NCBI GenBank assembly: GCA_964019135.1 | Contig: OZ025258.1 | Location: 5,227,961-5,291,960, forward strand | DNA length: 64,000 nt | Direction of reading: 5' to 3' | Origin: Arenicola marina | Lineage: Eukaryota > Annelida > Polychaeta > Arenicolidae | The notes under the pieces: generated by a model | The model's database searches: none | What the model saw: the letters and a program-made list of their open reading frames with translations, nothing else | Told to the model about the DNA's origin: nothing | Position numbers and translations under genes: made by a program | Shown here: piece by piece, positions 45,745-55,900 of the stretch | Position numbering within the stretch: position 1 is the stretch's first letter | How the letters are laid out: every line of letters begins with the position of its first letter

Positions 45745-46255
45745 AAAGAGGCCGCCTGCTGCGATGGGGGTGGGGGGGGGGGCTGCGTTGGAGAGGCCTG
45801 CTGCGTTGGGGCGGGGGGGGGGGGCTGTTGGGTTGCGGGGGCCTGCTGCTTTGGAGGGGCCTACTGCGTTTGGGGGGCCTGCTGCTTTGGAGGGGCCTAC
45901 TGCGTTTGGGGGGGGGGGGCTGTTGGGTAGGGGGGGTCTGTGGCGTTGGAGAGGCCTGGGGGCCAGGGGGCGGGGGTGTTTGGTTGGGGGGCCTGTTCGG
46001 TTGGGGGGCCTGTTGGTTTGGAGAAGCCTGCTGCGTTGGGGGGGGGTGGGGGCTGTTCGTTTGGGGGGCCTGTTCGGTTGGGGGGCCTGTTGGTTTGGAG
46101 AAGCCTGCTGCGTTGGGGGGGGGGGGGCTGTTCGTTTGGGGGGCCTGTTCGGTTGGAGAGGCCTGCTGCGTTGGGGGGGGGGGGCGGGGGGGGAGCTGTT
46201 CGTTTGGGGGGCCTGTTCGGTTGGAGAGGCCTGCTGCGTTGTGTTGCTGTTGCTT
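45745..46255. repeat. G-rich degenerate minisatellite
   Basis: Units mixing GCCTGCTGCGTTGGGG and CTGTTCGGTTGGGGGGCC, with G runs up to 13. Open in several frames on both strands (Pro/Gln-rich on minus, Gly-rich on plus) purely because of composition. Strong quadruplex potential on the plus strand. Confidence 0.85.
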
Positions 46256-46375
46256 AGTGTCGTAGTTCAGACGAGCACGCACCCCCAATTTCGCCAAAAA
46301 CAATTGCTCTAGCCGCCGTTATCTCCACGGTAACGACGATTTTATAGAAGCCTGCAAGTGACGTCACTTACAAGT

Positions 46376-46445
46376 GATACGCTATATATATATATATCTA
46401 TATATAGCCTATCGCTAGTAATATATACACTATATATATATACTT
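46376..46445. repeat. AT-rich microsatellite
   Basis: Imperfect (TA)n tracts, interrupted by GCC; it follows a CRE-like palindrome (AAGTGACGTCACTTACAAG, about 46356). Confidence 0.8.
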
Positions 46446-46616
46446 ATGCTACAAGGGGGGGGGGGCGGTACGTGCCCCCCATCTAGTATTTTACACTCAA
46501 CCCCCCAGTGATGTCATTCAATAGCTAGATCCACACTTTGCAATATATTTCAGCCACTGAGAAATAGTTAAAGCTCTGAGGAATTGCAACATACACATCT
46601 GTTTTTGGAATGTGCT

Positions 46617-47640
46617 TGTGCATTGTCAAGACACGTACATGCCGATTCCAACTGTCGGTTGTGGTTGATGGCATCGTGTATATAAACAGAACATATTTGA
46701 CAATACTTCTTTACCGGTTGTGCTTGGTCATGGCACCGTATGTAAATATCCCCCGAAAGACAAGTGACGTACAAACGGTCTGCCATAGAGCCTTGGAAGC
46801 GCTCGCAAAAACTGCTGTTTAGCTTGTAATACCATCATACGCATATGCCGCGCCGCAGGTCGCAAACATATCGCGCCGCAGGTCACACAAATGACGCGCC
46901 GCAGGCCGCACAAACGCCACGCCGCAGGTCACACACATGCCGCGCCGCAGGTCAAACAAATGACGCGCAGCAGGTCACACAAATGCCACGCCGCAGGTCA
47001 AACAAATGACGCGCCGCAGGTCATACAAATGCCGCGCCGCAGGTCACACAAATGCCACGCCGCAGGTCAAACAAGTGACGCGCCGCAGGTCAAACAAATG
47101 ACGCGCCGCAGGTCATACAAATGACGCGCCGCAGGTCACACAAATGCCACGCCGCAGGTCAAACAAGTGACGCGCCGCAGGTCACACAAATGACGCGCCG
47201 CAGGACGCACCAACGCCACGCCGCATGTCAAACAGATGCCGCGCCGCAGGTCACACAAATGCCACGCCGCAGGTCAAACAAATGACGCGCCGCAGGTCAC
47301 ACAAATGCCACGCCGCAGGTCACACAAATGACGCGCCGCAGGTCACACAAATGACGCGCCGCAGGTCACACAAATGCCACGCCGCAGGTCACACAAATGA
47401 CGCGCCGCAGGTCACACAAATGACGCGCCGCAGGTCACACAAATGCCACGCCGCAGGTCACACAAATGACGCGCCGCAGGCCGCACAAACGCCGCGCCGC
47501 AGGTTTTGATAACGCCACGCCGCCAGATTGTACTTTTGGGGCGTTAAAAGTGGCAGCGTGGCGTTGCTGCCTGTATTTGCAAACGCCACGCCGCAGGCAG
47601 TAAACGCCACGCCGCTAGATTGTACTTTTGGGCCACAGTA
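46617..47640 (-). repeat. Right terminal inverted repeat, with 23-bp minisatellite
   Basis: Mirror of the left arm, with about 29 units (CGCCGCAGGTCACACAAATG type) at about 46850-47505 and terminal GGGCCACAGTA. It has an extra CGCCACGCCGCAGGCAGTAAA segment near the end. The different unit numbers explain the length difference between arms. Confidence 0.9.
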
Positions 47641-47646
47641 CTTTTC
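47641..47646. repeat. Right target-site duplication CTTTTC
   Basis: Direct repeat with 36886-36891. Confidence 0.85.
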
Positions 47647-48086
47647 TTAAGCAAGGCCCGCTCCTCAACAGAACAATTTCGCGGAAGCAGATTCGTTTGA
47701 CCACAGATAACTGCGATGACGTTGCTAAGTTTTGAGTCTTTTGCTTGCAACGTCTTCCAATCCCGACCACTCTGGAACGCCATTGGCTGCAAATCAGGCA
47801 CTACATGCAGATTGAAACAAACAGCCTCAGCGTAGCCACCAACCATTGGCGCTTTTAATGCTGCGGATACGACCGTGGCGTCCATTGCCTCAAGTTGTGT
47901 GTGGCACGGCAATCTGGACAGAGCATCTGCGTCTCTGTTTTGAGAACCCGGCCGATACTTCAGGCTGAACGTGTAATTCGCCAGTTGGGACACCCAGCGA
48001 TGCCCTGTGGCATCTAATTTGGCAGACGTGGTCACGTATGTGAGCGGGTTATTATCAGTGACAACAGAAAATTCGGAACCGAACAA
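47647..48086 (-). pseudogene. RNase H fragment of the Ty3/gypsy-like pol
   Basis: Contains SVVTDNNPLTYV and YRPGSQNRDADALSRLP, the C-terminal RNase H signatures of Ty3/gypsy pol, then a linker leading to the integrase that continues at 36891. Upstream it is truncated at the junction with the LTR remnant. Confidence 0.85.
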
Positions 48087-48133
48087 ATAATCATAGCATC
48101 AGCATATAACACGTCAAAACACGCTCTGCCACA
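48087..48133 (-). mobile_element. 5' LTR remnant of the Ty3/gypsy-like element
   Basis: Repeats the outer end of the LTR at 35290-35338 (CATAGCATCAGCATAT, CACGTCAAAACACGCTCTGCC), with one G-to-A change. The duplication TAAG follows at 48134-48137. Confidence 0.8.
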
Positions 48134-48137
48134 TAAG

Positions 48138-50045
48138 CCTATCGCAACCTTCATTCGGCCATAATTTTGATAAGATGCACGATATCAAATGTGTGTTTTA
48201 TGTAATGAGTGATGCTTAGGTTTCTCATCCATACACCTGGAGTTTTGGACCCCAATGGTTCAATTTGTTAGATATCTGTGATATGCACAGTCACTGATGT
48301 CTCTCTGAGGTTTTTTATGACATTTTTACGCCTAGTTACATAACGATTTATTTCCTCGACAACAATGTCCATTAAGTCAAATGCTAAAGCTACATAAATA
48401 TCATATATGCCTTCAACATCCCAGCTGGTTGGTTTTGATGTATTCTGGTCGGTTTCGTTCAGGTTCGCTCGGTTCCGGTTTAAAACAATGTACCGCTTTG
48501 ACAGGCTTGACAGGCGGCTATAATTAACTGACTCTCTGTGACCGACTACCATGAACCCGGGGGAAGGAAGGGTGGGGGGGGGGGGGGGGGCTAGAGTGAT
48601 ACCCCATATAAAGCTGACATGAAAAAGATACCCTATATATAGCGGACATGACCAAAGAAGTGTTATTTTAAAACTTGCGCGGGGACGAGGGAGGTGGGGT
48701 GGGTATAAAGACTTTCGTCCATAGAGCGAGTTTGCAGGGGAAAAAACATCAATTGCATGAGCGGGTCTGCATGGACTGACGACATATATAGCAGATCAAT
48801 GGAAAAGAGACACCCCTTTTGAGTCGATTTTGGAGGTGAAAAGGAGGAGGGGTGGGGGGGGGCGCTTTTCCCGCGAAACCCTTCTACCCCCGCACCAAAA
48901 GCCTACAGCATGTTATCCGACCAGCGTACAGAACCAGTTGTAATGCACTCGCTGGACGTTAAAAAAATATCACATATAATTTAAATCCTAAGTAACGTTG
49001 TGCCAGCCCCCACCCCCTCCCCCCCGCTTTGAGAACAAGAACGTAGAAGGGGGGGGGGGGGTGCGTTCCTCGGGAGCCGACCGCCGTGATCAAGCATTTT
49101 CATTAGGCCTAATCGTGAACTGGGAATTTGAATATTAAATTCAAAAATATTGAATCGGCCCTTCCATTGCATGTGGAGGGTTCTGCTTTTAATTCATCGT
49201 GACCGAATAAAAAAACTTAATCTTCGTGATGATCTGGGAACGAGACTTCCCCTTGACCCTCCCCACCCGCCCTATTTTGCCAACCAACAATTTTGCCAGT
49301 AGCAATTCCTCAGTCGAATCGAGTTTGCCGCTATCGCTGCCAAGCGCGACAACTGCCGACTACTAATCGAACGCCGTCGAACGCCGTTTTCCGTAATATG
49401 TGGGTATTCATGAATATTCATGTCACAATTTTCACAGCTAAAATAGTGCTGACCTTGTGGGTCGGGCTGTCAAGTTAGGTTGGGAACCGGCCTAGAGCTG
49501 CTCGCATCACCAAGTGGGTGGCATAAGTCTGCAAATAGCTATAATTCATTATATATAGCACAGTGGCGCCGCGTAGCGGCGGTGTGTGGGGTGATGTGTG
49601 CTAAGCGGATGACGGGATATATCATGTGACCTGGTGACACACAGAAATGGGTTCTGGCGGCAAATTACAAAGAGTAAACAAGGTGGAGACGGCCGAGACT
49701 GAGTCTGAGAAACCGTTTGTCTCGAAATCCTGTTTCAGTTACTATGCCTGTGGTATGCCAAAAAGCGAGAGAAGATTTCATAGATGCCCATACGTTGAAT
49801 TTACCGTGTTTAGACTATAGAAAACATCTTGGAATGTGCAGATTTTAAAATATTTTGGCAGTGGCAAGGCTAAGGGCCAAGCCCAAGGGCAAGGGCAAGG
49901 TCAGTAGGGCCACTGACACTGATTAGGAAAGAAATAACCAGTCAAGATATTTTGCAAAATACAAGGCTTGACATCACATTTGACTTGTCCACTTGTCGGG
50001 ACAAGTGATTTTGCATGTAGGATAATTAAAATTGCATGTTGAGTT
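48138..50045. other. Non-coding, downstream of the nested elements
   Basis: Resumes the host sequence that followed the Ulp1-like stop codon. Holds dispersed CCGCTC repeat copy 5 (48560-48900, minus), G10-G15 runs and a perfect CACTTGTC-GG-GACAAGTG palindrome at about 49990-50007. No exon supported. Confidence 0.5.
48560..48900 (-). repeat. Dispersed CCGCTC/poly-C repeat, copy 5
   Basis: Diverged minus-strand copy: G-run, ATATAGCGGACATGA, CATAGAGCG, ATATAGCAGAT and a terminal GGGGGGG tract correspond in reverse to the family order. Confidence 0.55.
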
Positions 50046-52916
50046 CCCACCAAAACTAAGCCCACCAAGGCAAAATTTGCAGAAAACTGACTTGTTTTTT
50101 TCATTTTATAAATTCAGAAACCTGATAAACATTGCCTTTTCGGCTATGGTGTGGCAAACGTGTCTATCCCGGGACACCACAGAACTCTGTTGCGGCACTG
50201 CTACTTATAACAAGGCATCGCGAAGCATGACATTTACCACTAATATGAAAACCAGCAAGGCTAAGAGACACTATTTGGCAGTCTGGCATGGATGGAGTAT
50301 GGACAAAAGAAATCTTGAATGATTTAAGGACTGATTCTCATTTGTATTTGGACCTTTTTAGTTTTGACGGGAAAGAGCTTGACATGGAACTTTATATAAA
50401 CAGGTAGTCTAAATTATAAACACTTCCCTGTACACAAGTGATTTTGCATGTAGGACAATTAAGTAAACAGGTAGCTTAAATTATAAATACTTCCCTGTAC
50501 ACAACTTCCCAAGTAGGCGGACAAGTGCAGTTTTACAAATAAATAGGACAGGAGGGAGGAGGGTGAAGACATTATACAGCATTAGCATTTATTTGACAAA
50601 TATATCTAAGCTTAGCAGCAGTGTATCAATTTAATTCTAAGTTAAGTTATTTATCTCCTAAATGCTTTGGACAATTGGTCTATGGTACAGTATTTCTGCC
50701 AGTGTACAAACATGTTTTTACGACACTGGGCAGGGGGGGGGGAGGGGGGATATGTGTCCTGCATCATTTGTCACACAAAAATTTCAAATGATGCATTATT
50801 GGATACTGGGATGCATTGTAGGTGTGAGAAGGTTTTTCTGTGTAGAATCGGGGGGGGCCTTACACCATGTACACCATGCAGGTTTACAGATTGGCCATGG
50901 TGACACAGGATCAACTGCTGATAAAGCAATGCATTTTAGGTAATTTGGCGTAGGTGCTAAATATCAGAAACTATTATATATGTCATTATTTAAGGGGTTT
51001 TCTTCAAATAAAACAGCATACAGGCCATGCAATATTTTATTTAAAATATTGTTCAATTACTTTTTCGGATGTCCCATAATTTTAAGAAGCTCTGGGATAT
51101 TGGGACTCAACCACTGGCATACTTATCAGAATCACTGAGCTATAAGCTATAGGTCATAATTAATTAAAAGGAAAACTCCTTGCAATATGCAATGGAAAGG
51201 GTGGATACATGATATCAATTGGGGATTTTTCCCGTATTCTTACTTAATTAATATTAAAATTATCTGCCTCATTCACAGTCCACAGTGAAATGAAAAGGCC
51301 ATTCTCAAGGAATGGAAAGACCCCTTGCACACCTTTCTGATATTCTGTCTGAAAAAAACTTTGGACATAAATTCATGTGAATAAAAGTGTGTTTCTACAA
51401 GTATGCAATCAATGGTACCTGCGCAATCACTAGTCCACCTTCTATAAATGTACTTAACTCTATTATAATAGATATGTTATCATATGTTAAATGTCAAAAT
51501 AGGGTAAAAGACAAAAAATGCCATTACCATACCGGTATGTCTTTATTTCGATGATATTGTACACATGAAATAACATTTTCTCAAACAAGATGCATCAAAT
51601 AATTTGGCTAAAAATGAGGTTTAACAACGTCCACTGTTTTATTGCATCAATCTCTAAATCTACAATATATGTATACTTAAATGCTAAGATTATAAATAAG
51701 TTGTCATTTCCAGTCAAAACATTTAGGTGATGCACATTGAAGTATCTGGACTTGTTGTCGTAGAGGCTCTTAATTGTATGATTATATTGTCTTTTGCTAA
51801 CATGTGCCTGTACAGATCTTTTTCAAACAAATACTTGCCAAAGTGAAAGACCTGTCTGAAACATGAATAGGCAATAAATTATTATTATTTAAAACAATTT
51901 ATGGGGTTTTTTGGGGCCTTTATTTTGTTGCCTTTATTCACATCCAGATATTGCCTTGCTAATTTGTGAAAAATACTATTATGTTCACCATTAGCATTAC
52001 AGCTGCATGTTTACTGAATACTGGCAGCAATAACAGATTTGCCATGCCAGAGTGAAGAACCTACCAGGTAAATGTAAAACTATCCTGGTTAAGACCTGTA
52101 ATAACTCTGGTGTAATTTTGTTAATACCTTTACCAATCACTTGATGCATGTATTGGATATTATGTCACAGCGCAACACTGAGGCTCGACCAATGGACAGT
52201 CAAGTATTTGAATGATCGGTCAAGCGTTAATGCAGACATGGACCAACCAGTCTTGTAACTATTTTGTTGCACTATAAGCTCTATTGCATACATTGTTTCA
52301 GTAATACCAATGATTTAACTTTTTATTTTTATTAAAAAAGCTGGTGTGTGAGTACTGACACATTTAATGCTTTATTTCCAGATTACTTTCTTTAAACATG
52401 GACACATTATTTCTGATGAACAGGTCGAAATGAACTTTCTTCTGAAATAACAGGTATCTATATACCCGGTACATACTAAATACTGTGTGATCGATGGATA
52501 AATTATCTCCATAGGAGTTTTTTAATAATCCTGCTATGCACCATTAGTAGGTCACTGTATGCATTCTTGGACCATGGTGAACTAAGTGTTCCAAGGATTG
52601 CAGAAGAATGTTGTAGATATATGCACATTGATGATAGTGTTACCAGTCTGCAGTTTATGACATTCTGTGGGCCCGTCATATCAAATGGGGAAGTTTATAA
52701 TAAAGCAGCAGCAGCTAGGTCATGGGTTCAAGTATTGGACCATGATTGAGCCTCGATATCTTTCATTTATCCCTATTTAATTGTCCTCTCAAGAATTATT
52801 GGCCCAATTTAGCCTTTATGTTCGAACAAATGGCTAAAAATAACATTTTTCAAATTATTGGATGCTATGTGTATGAATTGTCTATCTTTGCATTCTTATT
52901 GCGTTTTTCTTTTCAG
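50046..52916. other. Non-coding, upstream of the KDZ-like gene
   Basis: Contains a dispersed repeat (50050-50215, related to 45380-45560) and a direct repeat of about 40 bp (AAACAGGTAG..TAAATTATAAA at about 50398 and 50463). GTGATTTTGCATGTAGGA occurs at about 50006 and 50439. Upstream exons of the KDZ-like gene could lie here, since exon 1 is open at its 5' end, but none is recognisable. Confidence 0.5.
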
Positions 52917-52985
52917 AGTTAGACTCTGTGAAATCATCAAGCATGGCCACAAACTCTACTGCAAGTGAACCCTCCGCTGAAATGG
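52917..52985 (+). CDS. KDZ-like gene, exon 1 seen
   Basis: Acceptor-like ttttcag precedes it, and the frame is open upstream of the ATG at 52943 (AGCATGG, good context), so a further 5' exon is possible. It ends GAAATGG/gtatgt in phase 1. Confidence 0.65.
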
Positions 52986-55900
52986 GTATGTCATAAATAA
53001 ATGATGAAACTTTTCATATATTCATAAAGTCAGGACCTAATAATGTAAATGACATGAGCTGTCTCGTGTGGGGGGCGGGGGGATGCATCTGTATCAAAGT
53101 GCATTATTACCAACTAGAATTTACATAATTCTCTAATGAACTTCTTATTGTTGATAAAGTTATGTGACCCAGTTGTTATATTTCAGATTCACATGTCACT
53201 ATGTCTATGGATGAGATGTTAAAAATCTTCAACAAAGTGGAATTGGCCGCTAACATTGAATATGTTGTCCAACAAAAGTTTGCTGACTTATTACTCAACA
53301 CCCGGTCAGCTGCGGTGCGACAGACCTTGCCTCACATTTTCACGGCTGAGTTGTCCATGCTTAGTTTGGCCACTATCTCATCCTCTGAAGGATTATTCTA
53401 CATGTTGCCAGTGATTATGCCAATCAATGGCCGTGATGTTCTATACGTACGCTTCTTTGAAAGTGGGATTTGCCGGGGGTTCTTGAAGGAAAAGGCCTTT
53501 GCCTACCTAACAGAACTTGCGGCAGACAAAGAGATTCTTCTTAATCGTGTATACACAGACTGGGATATCGAGGCAGAATCCCAACACAGAAATGACGACA
53601 AAAGAAAGACGGGTAACAAAAGTGGAACCTTATCATAAGACAATGCATACAAGGAAATTTTATGTATGTGTGTATTATAATTATTATAAGAGCTGTAATT
53701 AATAACCACCCTCCGCATACTATTAACATAGCTACATGGAATTACATTTTTCTGTGTGCATGATTACATAAATATGGACAACTTTTTTCAAATGTTTCGC
53801 ATTTGATAGTACTGGCCTCATATGGAGTGACAAATAACCAAACAAAATGCTTTTTTTTTTTCAGATCCAACATCTAGACCTAGACCAGACATGGCCTACA
53901 AGGGTCTGCTCACATCAAACAAGACCAGGGCCATCAGAGTCGCGCTGCCCCTTGCCCTGGCACAAGTCCGACAGCACTCAAATGTCCCAGGATTTGTCTT
54001 TTATGCACAAGAGAAAAAGAAGAACGCTGCAGATGGAAGGTCCTGTTTCACTTTAATTCTTGGTTTTGATCAATGCTTTTTAATAGCCCATTGATCTCTT
54101 TCTTATTAGTGAAACTGAACAACATGAATATAACATATAGATAATTTTGAATACCGCTTTTTTCGGAGACTATGGCAGCATTTTGCGATTTGGTGTTAAT
54201 ACCATTCATATATTTACCGAGAAACATGTATATCCTGCTTAATTAATTTGTACTAAGTATATTAAGAGAACATACACATGTAATTATTTGTTTACTTTTC
54301 ATACAACCACTTGCTAATATAGACTTACAATAGTAATTCTTTTTACCTGCTATTTGTTGACTAGATTCCTTATGGCGACCGAAATGGGAGATCCTCAAAC
54401 CTGGGAGGAAAACTTCATCGAGCACACCCTCCAACGGACGGTCACTCCTCTGCCACATCTTCAGCAGTTCCTCGTGGAGACTCACGCCGCTGTGGCACCA
54501 CTGACGCTACCTCAGCAGTACGACCTTCTGACCCTCCTTCCCAACTACCACCGTTGGCAGGTCAAGGACCGCAGTGGAGTCAAAATGAACCAGTACTTCG
54601 CCTTCCTGGGTGGCACATCGCCCCGCAACCAATATCTGCGTAGCTACTTTGGAGACTGCGTCAACCCGGGATTGGTAAAGTGCCAGCTAATGAACACGAT
54701 TTGCCAGGGTATCTTCAGGCTTCCCCCTGTGCCAAGAGCCCGGCGCTATACCAAACGAAAGTGGGCTACACATACCCCTAAACCCGTGCTAACGGAAGAT
54801 ATGGTGTGTGACCTGTATGGCATTGGAATCGCAGACCTTGCCAACATGCGTATGAACATGTACAGTGGCCAGTGTTCCCTCTACTCCGCGTATAAGGGAC
54901 AGCTGTTGCAGCGTGGCAACATGACATGGAGAGTGCACACAGAGAATCTTGATGTGGTGTGCATGAACGACTTTAATGCAGAAACTGGCGAATTCAAGGT
55001 ATGATCATGGAATCGTCAAGGTCTTGTATTAGGACCAGAGTTGTAAATAAAGAGGGAGAAGAATAAGTTATAAAATACTTTTGTGTTTATTGAGGAGTAA
55101 TCGATACCGAGAAGATATAAGTAAGCAAATTTCAAACTGTTTGGTCTTGACGTTGGATTAAGCGGACATCCCTAATAATAATCACAGGCATCTTTGGTTT
55201 AGAGAAGGACACCTTAACAAATGAAGGTCATATCACTTGCATGGGAAAGGTCAAGGTTGGAATAGAGCTATGGACATGGGATGCTGGTTATTAACAGTAA
55301 GACACGAAGTACTGTACTTCAACGCAATATAATACAATGGGTCAGGCTGCAATGCATAATATATCCATAGAAATCTGACAATACAGATATTAAAACATGT
55401 TTGTTTACCCCACAAGGAGACTGAATATGTACATGTGTGTCGGACACTGTCAAGCGGCACCACGGACATATCCTGCACGTGTGAGTCCTTCCGGACCTTA
55501 AGGGAGGCAGCGAGATGTCACCACCAGATGCCCGAAATGGAATCCTGGGAGGGAATATCGTGCTGTCATGCTCGTTTCCTTAATGAAATTAGCGATGAGG
55601 TAAAATTTGAATTGTTACTTTTATATCTGACCTTGTAAAATATGAATAAGTGGTCAAGTTAGAATATGTGTTGAGTATTACAAAACATATACATGTTATT
55701 TTTCTACAACCTGCAATTTATCACTTACAGCTTTTTCTTTATGTTTGTGCAGAAGTCACTATAATAGAAGGTATACAGTGGCAAATAATATATATGGAAA
55801 AAGCCATCAGTAATCAAAAATTGACCACTTTATGGAAATTTGAATATTTTTCTGTTCTAGACAATATATACGAACATGTAAATATGTCTGTTACATTAAA

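Larger units (their letters stand above)
36892..47640. mobile_element. 10.75-kb TIR element with minisatellite-loaded ends, non-autonomous
   Basis: Both ends begin TACTGTGGCCCAAAAGTAC on their inward strand and stay similar for about 0.85 kb (left) and 1.02 kb (right). Each arm contains a 23-bp tandem array and an inner non-repeat part. It is flanked by CTTTTC on both sides and lies between the RNase H and integrase parts of a Ty3/gypsy-like pol; without the element and one duplication copy the pol frame reads straight through. The interior holds a LINE fragment, a nested LTR element and dispersed repeats, but no transposase I can recognise. Six-base duplications are known for a few DNA transposon superfamilies (as I recall, IS3EU, Dada, Polinton); none of their proteins is visible, so the class is open. 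Confidence 0.85.
34985..48133 (-). mobile_element. Ty3/gypsy-like LTR retrotransposon, internally deleted and interrupted
   Basis: Element flanked by TAAG (34981-34984 and 48134-48137). In its own orientation (minus) it has a remnant of the 5' LTR (48087-48133), an RNase H fragment (47647-48086), a foreign 10.75-kb insertion, integrase and C-terminal sequence (36891-35379) and a full 3' LTR (35338-34985). Gag, protease and most of reverse transcriptase are missing: the LTR remnant joins RNase H directly at a short shared AACAAAT/ATCATAG sequence. It sits one base-quartet beyond the Ulp1-like stop codon. Confidence 0.85.

Noticed and set aside
45692..46312. Proline-rich and glycine-rich open frames of about 200 codons
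   Set aside because: Produced by a G-rich minisatellite read in both directions.
46891..47509. Open frames encoding repeated HAAGHTNDAPQV-like peptides
   Set aside because: Translation of the 23-bp minisatellite in the right TIR arm.
48268..48552. 94-codon minus-strand open frame
   Set aside because: No domain, no splice context and no neighbouring exons; treated as chance.
52567..52749. 60-codon open frame as an upstream exon of the KDZ-like gene
   Set aside because: No matching donor in the required phase and no recognisable domain; a GGGTTCAAG string suggests tRNA-like repeat sequence instead.
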